Below, piece by piece: positions 46,698 through 55,168 of a stretch of 64,000 nucleotides of DNA. The notes under the pieces are model-generated. The model worked only from the letters and a program-made list of their open reading frames with translations. It had not been told where the DNA came from and ran no database searches. Within the stretch, counting starts at the first letter, position 1; each line of letters starts with the position of its first letter. The translations under genes were made by a program, and so were the position numbers. Source of the DNA: Paenibacillus thiaminolyticus (GTDB lineage: Bacteria; Bacillota; Bacilli; Paenibacillales; Paenibacillaceae); the NCBI RefSeq assembly GCF_007066085.1, contig NZ_CP041405.1:5797501-5861500 (forward strand), read 5' to 3'.

Positions 46698-46888
46698 GAC
46701 ATATCGAAGCGAAATTCCAGGACGAATCGAAGGCTGAATCTTGCGGGCGCAAGCTTAACGCGCTGCGGGCGCATGCCATTCAAGTCGTTCCCCGGGAAGA
46801 CGGTTATATCGTGTCGGCCGATGTGAACCATGCCGTGCTCGATCAGGCGTATGCCGTCATGCGCGACTACGAGGGCACACTATTGTAA
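46694..46888 (+). CDS. Small protein, unknown, coupled to the preceding gene
   Basis: A 64-residue protein with mixed alpha/beta appearance (HIEAKFQDESKAESCGRKLNAL, IQVVPREDGYIVSADVNHAVL). The pattern resembles a small ferredoxin-like fold, but no family is assigned. It overlaps the upstream small gene by 4 bases and is followed by a terminator, so the pair forms a complete transcription unit. Confidence 0.7.
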   Translation: MRHIEAKFQDESKAESCGRKLNALRAHAIQVVPREDGYIVSADVNHAVLDQAYAVMRDYEGTLL

Positions 46889-46896
46889 GGGAACAG

Positions 46897-46947
46897 AACT
46901 CCTGCGGCGAGCGGGTAAGACCGCTCGTTGTGTGGAGTTTTATTTTT
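46897..46947 (+). terminator. Terminator after the small gene pair
   Basis: An outer stem AACTCC/GGAGTT (46897-46902 with 46934-46939) encloses GAGCGG/CCGCTC, followed by TTTATTTTT. Confidence 0.85.
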
Positions 46948-47044
46948 GTGTACAATAAATAAAATGTGCGGACGGTTATCAGTCGTACGGGGGAACACCG
47001 TTCTACTTGTCGGCACCGATATTATTCATAGGGGGAGTACCATC

Positions 47045-48040
47045 GTGCGCTGGCATGAATTAACGATACATACAAGAGAAGAAGCAGTCGAGATGATCTC
47101 GAACTTCCTGCATGAGGCGGGAGCGGGAGGCGTCTCGATCGAGGAATCCGGAACACTGAACAAGGAGCGGGACACGACCTATGGCGAGCTGTATATCGCC
47201 CCGCTGAACGATATTCCCGAAGGCGAAGCGAAGATTCAAGGCTACTTCGCGGAAGGGACCGATCTGGCGGCGATCGAGGGCGAGGTGGCCGGCCGCATTC
47301 GCGAGCTGCGCACGTACGGAATCGATCCGGGCGAGGCCGCCATGTCCTGGCGCTCCGTTCATGAAGATGATTGGGCAGATGCCTGGAAGCAATATTTCAA
47401 GCCCGTGCGGATTACAAGCAAGCTGACGATCAAGCCGTCATGGGAGCCTTATACGCCGACGGCGGAGGAGCAGGTGATCGAGCTTGATCCCGGCATGGCC
47501 TTCGGCACCGGAACCCATCCGACGACATCGCTCTGTCTCCAGGCTCTGGAGAGCGTCATTCAGGGCGGGGAAGATATCATCGATGTTGGAACCGGCTCCG
47601 GCATCCTGGCGATCGGGGCATGCAAGCTCGGGGCCCGGCATGTGCTCGCCATCGACCTGGATCCGGTAGCGGTCAAGAGCGCCAGGGAAAATGTCGCGAT
47701 GAACGGGCTCCATGACGACATTACGGTGCGGGAAGGGGATCTCCTGTACATGCTGAAGGCGAGCGGGACGGACGAAGCGCCGGCGCTTGGCGTCACGCTT
47801 CCTGTCCAGATTGTGGTCGCCAACATTTTGGCCGAGGTGATTCTGCTGTTCGTGGAGGATGTGTTCGCGGCGCTGCAGCCGGGCGGAATATACATTGCCT
47901 CGGGCATTTACAAGAACAAGGAAGAAGCGGTAGAGCGGGAGCTGATCCGCCATGGCTTCCTTATTGATGCGAAGCATCGCGAGGAGGACTGGGTTGCTTT
48001 CGTCGCCACAAAACCAAGTCCGCTTTTGATCACGAAGTGA
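47045..48040 (+). CDS. prmA: Ribosomal protein L11 methyltransferase
   Basis: A 331-residue enzyme that trimethylates L11. The N-terminal L11-binding domain (about 1-100, from RWHELTIHTREEAVEM) is followed by the SAM domain with LDPGMAFGTGTHPTT, DVGTGSGILAIGACKLG, AIDLDPVAVKSA and VVANILAEV. The GTG at 47045 is chosen because GGGGGAG is 7 bases upstream and the family starts there; the open frame extends to 46928 without support. In B. subtilis prmA (yqeT) directly follows dnaJ. Confidence 0.93.
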   Translation: MRWHELTIHTREEAVEMISNFLHEAGAGGVSIEESGTLNKERDTTYGELYIAPLNDIPEGEAKIQGYFAEGTDLAAIEGEVAGRIRELRTYGIDPGEAAMSWRSVHEDDWADAWKQYFKPVRITSKLTIKPSWEPYTPTAEEQVIELDPGMAFGTGTHPTTSLCLQALESVIQGGEDIIDVGTGSGILAIGACKLGARHVLAIDLDPVAVKSARENVAMNGLHDDITVREGDLLYMLKASGTDEAPALGVTLPVQIVVANILAEVILLFVEDVFAALQPGGIYIASGIYKNKEEAVERELIRHGFLIDAKHREEDWVAFVATKPSPLLITK

Positions 48041-48083
48041 AGCAGGAAGTAGCTCGGCATCGAATCTTGCATTCACTCTCGAA

Positions 48084-48215
48084 AAGCATATGCTTCCGAA
48101 GTATGTTTCCTGCGGAAACATTGTAGCTGCTCATGTAGTCTTGCCTACACTCCGCTGCTCCTTACAAGTTTTGCGCAGCAAAACTCGCATCGGAAGCATA
48201 CGCTTCGAGTTCTTG
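48084..48215. repeat. Cluster of short perfect palindromes between prmA and the M50 gene
   Basis: Within about 130 bases there are AAGCATATGCTT (48084-48095), GTTTCC-TGC-GGAAAC (48105-48119), AGTTTTGC-GCA-GCAAAACT (48167-48185), and AACTCG/CGAGTT around GGAAGCATACGCTTC (about 48182-48212). The stretch has no gene and looks like a compact structured intergenic element. Confidence 0.6.
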
Positions 48216-48312
48216 CAACCTTCTCGGTGCTGAAAACCAGACTTTTTGAACATGTATCATTAAGCTGAGAACCAGCCAGTTGAACATGTATGAGAAGAAA
48301 GCGAGGGAAGAT

Positions 48313-48996
48313 ATGGATTTTTTCAGTAACTTTTTCGCCGTCAAGCTGGAGATGCTGCCGTTTCTCGTATCGGTGCTGCTCATTGCCTTTACGATCCATG
48401 AATTCGCGCATGCCTATTTTGCTTGGAAATTCGGGGATCCGACAGCGAAGATGCTTGGCCGCGTCAGCTTGAATCCGGCGAAGCATGTCGACTTCCTCGG
48501 CATGCTGTTCTTCGTCATCGCCGGCTTCGGCTGGGCGAGGCCGGTGCCAGTGAACCGGGATAACTTCAAGTATCCGCGGCTGATGGGAATCGTCGTATCG
48601 GCTGCCGGACCGATCAGCAACCTGCTGCTGGCCTTTATCGGGACGATCGTGATTCATCTCGGCCTCAAGTTTGGCTTTGTGCAGTTGGGTTCCACGGATC
48701 GCGTCCAACTGGCCATCTATTACTTTTTGAATTATTTCATTACTTATAACGTGCTGCTTTTCCTGTTCAACCTCATTCCGCTGCCGCCGCTGGACGGGTA
48801 CCGCATCGTCGAGGACCTGGCGCCGCGCGGCCTGCGTCTGCGCCTGCAGCAGTTCGAGCAGTGGTCGATTTTTATTTTCTTGATGCTCGTATTCATTCCG
48901 CCGCTGCGGGATAAGACGATAACGCCGCTGTTCAAGCTAATCGAGCCGATCGTATTTAACTTTTCGCGCACCGCCGCTTATCTGGTCGGCATGTAA
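48313..48996 (+). CDS. Site-2 protease family (M50) membrane metalloprotease
   Basis: A 227-residue polytopic protein with the zinc motif HExxH in FTIHEFAHAYFAW, the substrate-pocket GRVSLNPAKHVDFLG, and the third ligand region NLIPLPPLDGYRI. It belongs to the short YwhC-like group without PDZ domain. Its role is unknown. The ATG at 48313 follows AGGGAAG; an ATG at 48280 is less likely since it overlaps a repeated TGAACATGTAT (about 48247 and 48281). Confidence 0.88.
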   Translation: MDFFSNFFAVKLEMLPFLVSVLLIAFTIHEFAHAYFAWKFGDPTAKMLGRVSLNPAKHVDFLGMLFFVIAGFGWARPVPVNRDNFKYPRLMGIVVSAAGPISNLLLAFIGTIVIHLGLKFGFVQLGSTDRVQLAIYYFLNYFITYNVLLFLFNLIPLPPLDGYRIVEDLAPRGLRLRLQQFEQWSIFIFLMLVFIPPLRDKTITPLFKLIEPIVFNFSRTAAYLVGM

Positions 48997-49102
48997 CAAT
49001 CCCGTCCCGGATGGCGGATGGGCAGCGTGGACTTTCTGGAAATATCACTGCAAATCTAGCGCATTGCGCGCAAAACGTGTATGATGAGGAATGTTGATTA
49101 CG

Positions 49103-49867
49103 ATGCAAAAATACTTTGTCAGCCCCGAAGCGTTCGGGGATCAGCACATACGGATTACCGGCGCGGATGCGCATCATATCGTCAATGTGATGCGGGCCAA
49201 GCCGGGCTTTACTTTTCTGGTGAGCGACGGCTCCGGCCGCGAGGCCGTGGCCGTGTTCGAGAGCGGCGACGGTGAGACGGCCATCGCCCGGCTGGAGGAA
49301 CTGGTCGCTGCCGATCGGGAAGCCGCAGTCGAGGTGACCATCGCCCAGAGCCTGCCGAAGGGCGACAAGATGGAACTGATTATACAGAAATGCACGGAGC
49401 TGGGGGCGGCGGAATTCCTTCCGTTCCTGTCGGAACGCACAGTCGTGCAGTATGACGCGAAGAAGGAAGCGAAGCGGCTGGAGCGCTGGGCCAAGATTGC
49501 GAAGGAAGCGGCCGAGCAGTCGCACCGCAACCGCGTTCCCGATATTGCGGCATCGGCCGCGTGGGCGAAGCTGATCGGGCAGTTCGCGGCCTATGATCTC
49601 GTGCTGATCTGCTATGAGGACGAGCAGGGCACGCGGCTCCGCGACGTGCTGGAGCCTTTCTGCGAAGCGCAGCGCGGCCAGGAGGCAGCCCGCATTCTGG
49701 TCGTCATCGGACCGGAGGGCGGGTTTTCGCTGCGTGAGGTGGAAGCGGCCACGGCGGCGGGCGCGGTCTGTGTCAGTCTCGGACGCCGCATTTTGCGGAC
49801 AGAGACGGCGGGCTTGGCGGCCTGCGCTTGTATCATGTATCAATTCGGAGAAATGGGAGGAAGTTGA
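49103..49867 (+). CDS. rsmE: 16S rRNA (uracil-1498-N3)-methyltransferase
   Basis: A 254-residue SPOUT-class enzyme. The N-terminal PUA-like domain (MQKYFVSPEAF, ADAHHIVNVMRAKPG) is followed by the SPOUT knot with LPKGDKMELIIQKCTELGA, AEQSHRNRVP, IGPEGGFSLREV and LGRRILRTETAG. The start is uncertain: MQKYFV at 49103 matches relatives, but the GAGGA site sits closer to TTG/ATG at 49091-49094, which would add 3-4 residues. It is followed 3 bases later by mtaB, as in Bacillus (yqeU-yqeV). Confidence 0.94.
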   Translation: MQKYFVSPEAFGDQHIRITGADAHHIVNVMRAKPGFTFLVSDGSGREAVAVFESGDGETAIARLEELVAADREAAVEVTIAQSLPKGDKMELIIQKCTELGAAEFLPFLSERTVVQYDAKKEAKRLERWAKIAKEAAEQSHRNRVPDIAASAAWAKLIGQFAAYDLVLICYEDEQGTRLRDVLEPFCEAQRGQEAARILVVIGPEGGFSLREVEAATAAGAVCVSLGRRILRTETAGLAACACIMYQFGEMGGS

Positions 49868-49870
49868 ACA

Positions 49871-51220
49871 ATGCCATCAGTAGCGTTTTATACGTTGGGC
49901 TGCAAGGTGAACTTCTACGATACGGAAGCCATTTGGCAGCTGTTCAAGCAAGAAGGTTATGAGCAAGTCGACTTTGAAGCGACGGCTGACGTCTATTTGA
50001 TTAATACATGCACCGTTACGAATACCGGCGACAAGAAGAGCCGCCAGATTATCCGGCGGGCTGTCCGCCGCAATCCGGACGCCATCATTGCGGTGACCGG
50101 CTGCTATGCGCAGACCTCCCCGGCGGAGATTCTGGATATCCCGGGCGTCGATCTCGTCATCGGCACGCAGGATCGGGACAAGCTGATGGATTACATCGCC
50201 CAGCTTCAAGCCGAGCGCCAGCCGATTAACGCTGTGCGCAATATTATGAAGACGCGCGCATTCGAGGAACTGGACGTGCCGGATTTCGCGGAGCGGACAC
50301 GCGCCTTTTTGAAGATTCAGGAAGGCTGCAACAATTTCTGCACCTTCTGCATTATTCCATGGTCCCGCGGGCTGTCCCGCAGCCGCGAGTCGCAAAGCGT
50401 GCTCAATCAGGCCCGCCAGCTCGTGGCGGCAGGCTATAAGGAGATTGTGTTGACCGGAATCCATACCGGAGGCTATGGCGATGATCTCGAGAACTATGAT
50501 CTGACCGATCTGCTCTGGGATCTGGACCGGATTGATGGATTGGAACGGGTGCGCATCAGCTCGATCGAAGCGAGCCAGATCGACGATCGCATGATCGACG
50601 TGCTGAACCGCTCGTCGAAGATGTGCCGTCATCTTCATATTCCGCTGCAGGCCGGCAACAATGAAGTGCTGAAGCGTATGCGGCGCAAATATACGGTCGA
50701 AGAGTTCGGCGACAAGATCGCCCGCATCCGCGAAGCAATGCCGAATGTGGCGATTACGACGGATGTGATCGTCGGCTTCCCGGGCGAGACGGATGAGCAG
50801 TTCCGGGAAGGTTACGAATTCATGAAGCGGGTCGGATTCTCCGAGATGCACGTCTTCCCATACTCCAAGCGTACCGGAACGCCAGCGGCGCGCATGGAGG
50901 ATCAGGTGGACGAGGAAGTGAAGCATGCCCGCGTTCATGATCTGATCGATCTGTCGGAGCAGATGCAGCTCGCCTACGCCGAGACGTTCGTCGGGCAAGT
51001 GCTTGACGTCATTCCGGAACGCGATTATAAAGGGGCTCCGGGAAGCGGCCAAGTGATGGGCTATTCCGACAACTACCTGCAGATCGTGTTCGACGGCGAC
51101 GAGTCGCTGATCGGCCAGCTGTGCCGGGTGAAAGTGACGAAGGCCGGCGTGAACGAATGCTTCGGCGTGCTGACCCGGGTGCTTGGGGAAGAAGCGGGTC
51201 CGCAGGCAGCTAATATGTAA
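49871..51220 (+). CDS. mtaB: tRNA t6A37 methylthiotransferase MtaB
   Basis: A 449-residue radical SAM enzyme that converts t6A to ms2t6A at tRNA position 37. The N-terminal cluster domain has GCKVNFYD, NTCTVTNTGDKKSR and VTGCYAQ with the three Cys. The radical SAM C-x3-C-x2-C is in GCNNFCTFCIIPWSRG, and a TRAM-like domain ends the protein. GGGAGG precedes the ATG, and it is coupled to rsmE. It corresponds to B. subtilis yqeV. Confidence 0.95.
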   Translation: MPSVAFYTLGCKVNFYDTEAIWQLFKQEGYEQVDFEATADVYLINTCTVTNTGDKKSRQIIRRAVRRNPDAIIAVTGCYAQTSPAEILDIPGVDLVIGTQDRDKLMDYIAQLQAERQPINAVRNIMKTRAFEELDVPDFAERTRAFLKIQEGCNNFCTFCIIPWSRGLSRSRESQSVLNQARQLVAAGYKEIVLTGIHTGGYGDDLENYDLTDLLWDLDRIDGLERVRISSIEASQIDDRMIDVLNRSSKMCRHLHIPLQAGNNEVLKRMRRKYTVEEFGDKIARIREAMPNVAITTDVIVGFPGETDEQFREGYEFMKRVGFSEMHVFPYSKRTGTPAARMEDQVDEEVKHARVHDLIDLSEQMQLAYAETFVGQVLDVIPERDYKGAPGSGQVMGYSDNYLQIVFDGDESLIGQLCRVKVTKAGVNECFGVLTRVLGEEAGPQAANM

Positions 51221-51234
51221 ATGGGGTAGAACAC

Positions 51235-51291
51235 AGAGGATTCCACTGTTGCTTCTTGTGCAAGGAGCAGGTGAAATCCTCTTTCCTTTCG
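51235..51291 (+). terminator. Terminator after mtaB
   Basis: AGAGGATT (51235-51242) pairs with AATCCTCT (51275-51282), extended by CAC/GTG inside, followed by TTCCTTTC. Confidence 0.75.
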
Positions 51292-51381
51292 GTTACGATA
51301 TACATATTCATCAGTTGCAAGAAGGCGGGCTGACAGAGCTGTGGCACGCCCCACACTTTATACGTTGGAGGATATCGCGCT

Positions 51382-51807
51382 ATGAAAGAAATATCAGCGG
51401 GGGGCGTCGTGTATCGACGCCGCGGAGAGCAAATTGAGTTCCAGTTGATCCAGGATCGTTACGGCAAGACTTCCTTGGCCAAGGGAAAAATGGAGCCCGG
51501 GGAGACCATCGAGCAGACGGCTCTGCGCGAAATCCGGGAGGAGACCGGGATGGAAGGGAGCATCGTCGGCAAGCTGGATACGATCCGCTATCAATATACG
51601 TCGCCGGAAGCTGGCACGGTGGACAAAGAGGTTCATTATTTTCTGGTTGAGGCAACAGCCGGGCAGCTTACGCCTCAGGTAGAGGAGATACGCAGCGTCG
51701 AATGGTACGGGCCGCAAGCGGCATGGGCGAAGCAGACGGAATCCGGGTATGATAACAATAACGGCATTCTGAGCAAGGCTTTTGCGCAATTGGGGATTAC
51801 ATTGTAA
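51382..51807 (+). CDS. Nudix hydrolase
   Basis: A 141-residue Nudix-fold protein. The Nudix box is complete: G-x5-E-x7-REUxEExGU in GKMEPGETIEQTALREIREETGMEG (residues about 36-60). It probably removes nucleoside diphosphate-linked or oxidised nucleotides; the substrate cannot be read from sequence. Weak ribosome site (GTTGGAGGATAT) before the ATG. It stands alone between mtaB and deoC. Confidence 0.9.
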   Translation: MKEISAGGVVYRRRGEQIEFQLIQDRYGKTSLAKGKMEPGETIEQTALREIREETGMEGSIVGKLDTIRYQYTSPEAGTVDKEVHYFLVEATAGQLTPQVEEIRSVEWYGPQAAWAKQTESGYDNNNGILSKAFAQLGITL

Positions 51808-51931
51808 TCGGCCGTATTAGCGTTCCCGGGTCCGAGCGCAATAACCTTGGCTGCAGACGCCGGCAACAGGTACACGCAGGTGCAGTGATTGTACGCTTCA
51901 AGTCTAATCTGATTGCGAAGGGTGATTACAG

Positions 51932-52645
51932 ATGAACGAACACATCCGATTGGCCAGCCTGATTGACCACACCTTCCTCAAGCCGGAAGCGGTGCGGAGC
52001 GATATTGAGAAATTGTGCGATGAGGCGCGGCAGCATGGCTTTTACAGCGTCTGTGTCAATGGAACCTGGGTTCCGCTCTGCCGCGAGCGGCTTGCCGGCT
52101 CCGACGTGCGTATCGCGGCCGTTTGCGGGTTCCCGCTCGGGGCCGGCGCCTCCTCCGCCAAAGCGTTCGAAGCCGCCAGAGCCGTGGAAGACGGAGCGTC
52201 GGAGATCGATATGGTGCTCCAGATCGGCCGCCTCCTTGACGGTGACGTGAAGGCGGTAGAAGCCGATATCGCCCAAGTGGTCCGCATGGTGGAAGGGAAG
52301 GCTATCGTCAAAGTCATTCTGGAGACGGGAATGCTGACGACCAGTCAAAAGATCGGGGCATGCAGAGCCTCGGAAGCTGCAGGAGCGCATTTCGTCAAGA
52401 CGTCGACCGGATTCGGCCGCGGCGGGGCTACCGTCGAGGATATCCGGCTTATGCGGGCGAACGTGTCGCCGCATATTGGCGTGAAGGCTTCAGGCGGCGT
52501 ACGGGACACGGCGACGGCGTTCGCTATGATCGAAGCCGGAGCGACCCGAATCGGAACGAGCTCGGGGATTGCGATCGTTACCGGAGCCGGTCCCACACCT
52601 TCAGATAACACAGCGGGAGCGCCAGGACAGAGCTCGCAATATTGA
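51932..52645 (+). CDS. deoC: Deoxyribose-phosphate aldolase
   Basis: A 237-residue class I aldolase that splits deoxyribose-5-phosphate into glyceraldehyde-3-phosphate and acetaldehyde. Key segments are LIDHTFLKPEA, VCGFPLGA, EIDMVLQIG, KVILETGMLT, the Schiff-base Lys in FVKTSTGF and GVKASGGVRD with the second Lys. It has a short extra C-terminal tail (about 18 residues, GPTPSDNTAGAPGQS) that overlaps the 3' end of the convergent transporter gene by 68 bases. Confidence 0.95.
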   Translation: MNEHIRLASLIDHTFLKPEAVRSDIEKLCDEARQHGFYSVCVNGTWVPLCRERLAGSDVRIAAVCGFPLGAGASSAKAFEAARAVEDGASEIDMVLQIGRLLDGDVKAVEADIAQVVRMVEGKAIVKVILETGMLTTSQKIGACRASEAAGAHFVKTSTGFGRGGATVEDIRLMRANVSPHIGVKASGGVRDTATAFAMIEAGATRIGTSSGIAIVTGAGPTPSDNTAGAPGQSSQY

Positions 52646-53543
52646 ATACCGTCTGGGCCCGGGCGATCTGGGCGCCCGGATCGGCGGTGAACCAGGCGGA
52701 CAGCGCATGGAGCTGGCCGATTAGCGGATAGAACAGGATCGCTCCGCCCACATTGAGCACGATATGGCTCCAAGCGACGAATTGGCCGTGGCGGCTTCCG
52801 CCGAGCGATGCGATGAGCGCCGTGAAGCAGGTGCCGACATTGGAGCCGATGACGATGGCGATGCCAATCTCGGCCGGCAGGGCGCCGGTAGCGGACAAGC
52901 CCATCGCCATGACGATGATAGCTGCGCTGCTGTGGACGACAGCCGTAATGATCATTCCGGCGGCGAGCGCCCAGAGCAGACTGTCGTTGGACCGCTCCAG
53001 GAACCAGGTGAACATGCCGCGATGCTGCAGCGGCCCCCCGATCTGCTTCATCCATTCGATGCCGAGCAGAATGAGGGCGAATCCGGCAGCGGCCAGCGAT
53101 CCGAACTGCAGCGGATGCAGCAGGGAGGCGAGCCGCTTCGGCAGGGGCAGGCGGTATTCGCCGCCCAGAATCGCCGCGCTCCAGCAGGCGAGCGAGCCAA
53201 TGAGGAGCGGCAGCGCGTAGCGGCTGATGTTGAGGCCGATCAGCTCTGTCGTCAGGCAGGTGCCGACATTGGTGCCAAGGATGATGCCGAGCGAGCGCGA
53301 GAAGCTCATCAGCCCGGCGTTCACCAGCCCGATGGTGATGACCGTGATGGCGGTGCTGCTCTGCAGCAGCGCCGTCATGCCGGAGCTGAACAGCATGCCG
53401 TGCAGCGGCGTCCGCGTGGAACGGTGCAGGAAGCGGTTCAAATAAGGTCCTGCCCATGCGTGAAGGGCGAGCTCCATCGTTTTCATGCCAAAAAGAAACA
53501 CAGCCATTCCGCCTAGCAGCGGATACCAGATTTCTGCAAACAT
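52578..53543 (-). CDS. yqeW: Na/Pi cotransporter family protein (YqeW-like)
   Basis: A 321-residue membrane protein with the two inverted Na/Pi repeats, each with the QSS-type motif: GMTALLQSSTAITVITIGLV and AVVHSSAAIIVMAMGL, and LGTNVGTC/IGSNVGTCFTA. GGMAVFLFGMKTME is the family start. The ATG at 53543 has GAAGGAG 8 bases upstream. In B. subtilis yqeW follows yqeV (mtaB) on the same strand; here it is inverted and its 3' end overlaps deoC. Confidence 0.9.
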   Translation of the reverse strand: MFAEIWYPLLGGMAVFLFGMKTMELALHAWAGPYLNRFLHRSTRTPLHGMLFSSGMTALLQSSTAITVITIGLVNAGLMSFSRSLGIILGTNVGTCLTTELIGLNISRYALPLLIGSLACWSAAILGGEYRLPLPKRLASLLHPLQFGSLAAAGFALILLGIEWMKQIGGPLQHRGMFTWFLERSNDSLLWALAAGMIITAVVHSSAAIIVMAMGLSATGALPAEIGIAIVIGSNVGTCFTALIASLGGSRHGQFVAWSHIVLNVGGAILFYPLIGQLHALSAWFTADPGAQIARAQTVFNIASSVLALPLCYLKVWDRLR

Positions 53544-53701
53544 ATGCCGGACTCCTTCGTCATTCCACACAAAATGCGGGTTCTATCATTCGAGCTGGAA
53601 CAGCTGGAGAGAGAATAAGTGAACAGCCTATACTGTCACTGTATGCTTGCGGATGGACAACAATGACAAGCCCGGCTGAAGCCGAGAGGGGACATGCACA
53701 A

Positions 53702-55084
53702 TTGAAGCAATCGACAACAGCAACAGTAATCTTGAGCCGGAATCGCAAAAAACGGACGGAGCACGGGCACCCATGGGTGTTCCAATCCGAAGTCGAGCGC
53801 GTGGAGGGCAATCCGCAGCCGGGGGCGCTGGTCGACGTCATGAATGCCCAAGGCCAATATGTGGCGACCGGATACTATAACCCCGCTTCCAAAATCATTG
53901 TGCGCGTCATTGGCTATCAGCCTGCCGACGCGATGGATGCCGGCTTTTTCAAGGAGCGGCTGCGTCAGTGCCTGGAGCATCGCAACCGGTTCCTGCCGGG
54001 AGCGACGGCATACCGGCTTGTCTATGGCGAGGCTGATTTTCTGCCGGGGCTGATCGTGGATCGGTTCGGCGATGTGCTCGTCGTGCAACTATTAACGCTC
54101 GGAATGGACCTGGCGCGCGATGCGATTGTGCAGGCCTTGGCCGAGGTGATGAAGCCGCGCGGCATTTACGAACGAAGCGATGTGCCGATTCGGGAAAAGG
54201 AAGGCCTCGAACAGAGAACGGGCGCCCTGTACGGGGAATGCCCGCGCCATGTGCTCATTACCGAGAACGGACTGCAGCTTGAAATCGATATTGTCGAAGG
54301 GCAGAAGACGGGCTATTTCTTCGACCAGCGTGAGAACCGGGCGGCCATAGCACCGCTGATGACCGGATGGGGAGCGCGCAGCGGGATTGCGCTGACCGAT
54401 ATGGAGACAGAGGCAGGCGTACGCACCATCCCGGTCAACGCGAACGGCAAGGAAGTAACCTTTCCATGGTGGGACGGAGCTACCGTGCTGGAATGCTTCT
54501 CTCACACGGGCAGCTTCACTTTGCATGCTTGCAAATATGGGGCCAAGAAGGTGACTTGTCTCGATATTTCTGAGCATGCGATCGAGAGCGCGCAGCGCAA
54601 CGTGGAACTGAATGGATTTGCGGATCGGGTGGAATTCGTGGTGGCGGACGCGTTTGCGTATCTGCGGGAGCAAGTGCAGGGGAAAGAGGAACGCAAGGAG
54701 CGCGGAACGAGCCAGTCGAAGAAGGACACGTCGAAGCCGATGACCGCAGGCGGCGGCCGTACCTGGGATGTCGTCATTCTCGATCCGCCCGCGTTCGCCA
54801 AGACGAGACAGGCGGCGGAAGGAGCGTATCGCGGCTATAAGGACATCAACCTTCATGGGATGAAGCTCGTCAATGAGGGGGGGTATTTAGTGACGGCGAG
54901 CTGCTCCTATCATATGAAGCCCGAGCGCTTCCTGCAGGCGATCCATGACGCCGCCCATGACGCGGGCAAGGTGCTGCGCCTCATCGATTGGCGCACGGCG
55001 GGGAAGGATCACCCGCAGGTAGCCGGCGTCGAAGAAGGGCATTACTTGAAATTCGGTATTTTTGAAGTCCGCTCCAGACGATAG
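53702..55084 (+). CDS. RlmI-like class I rRNA methyltransferase with PUA domain
   Basis: About 460 residues. An N-terminal PUA domain (HGHPWVFQSEVE, GYYNPASKIIVRVI) and a linker (YGEADFLPGLIVDRFGDVLVVQ) precede the SAM domain (GYFFDQRENR, VLECFSHTGSFTLHA, LDISEHAIESA, DVVILDPPAFAKTR). It fits the RlmI/YwbD group (cytosine-C5 methylation of 23S rRNA by homology). Two inserts are unusual: about 35 residues after the QREN motif, and a K/E/S-rich stretch before the LDPPAF motif. The TTG at 53702 has GAGAGGGG 9 bases upstream; ATG 53663 is an alternative. Confidence 0.85.
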   Translation: MKQSTTATVILSRNRKKRTEHGHPWVFQSEVERVEGNPQPGALVDVMNAQGQYVATGYYNPASKIIVRVIGYQPADAMDAGFFKERLRQCLEHRNRFLPGATAYRLVYGEADFLPGLIVDRFGDVLVVQLLTLGMDLARDAIVQALAEVMKPRGIYERSDVPIREKEGLEQRTGALYGECPRHVLITENGLQLEIDIVEGQKTGYFFDQRENRAAIAPLMTGWGARSGIALTDMETEAGVRTIPVNANGKEVTFPWWDGATVLECFSHTGSFTLHACKYGAKKVTCLDISEHAIESAQRNVELNGFADRVEFVVADAFAYLREQVQGKEERKERGTSQSKKDTSKPMTAGGGRTWDVVILDPPAFAKTRQAAEGAYRGYKDINLHGMKLVNEGGYLVTASCSYHMKPERFLQAIHDAAHDAGKVLRLIDWRTAGKDHPQVAGVEEGHYLKFGIFEVRSRR

Positions 55085-55091
55085 CATGATG

Positions 55092-55131
55092 AAGAAGCAC
55101 CTCATGGCGAATGTGCCGGGAGGTGCTTCTT
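55092..55131. terminator. 12-bp perfect hairpin between convergent genes
   Basis: AAGAAGCACCTC (55092-55103) and GAGGTGCTTCTT (55120-55131) are exact complements with a 16-base loop. There is no long T run; it lies between the methyltransferase and DUF1835 genes. Confidence 0.7.
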
Positions 55132-55168
55132 GCGGTTGCGGTATGATGTAGAAGGGACAAGCGGCGGT

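Noticed and set aside
52345..53457. 370-codon minus-strand frame overlapping the Na/Pi transporter in another frame
   Set aside because: The real gene on the same strand has family motifs and a good ribosome site; this frame translates to low-complexity R/H/A-rich sequence.
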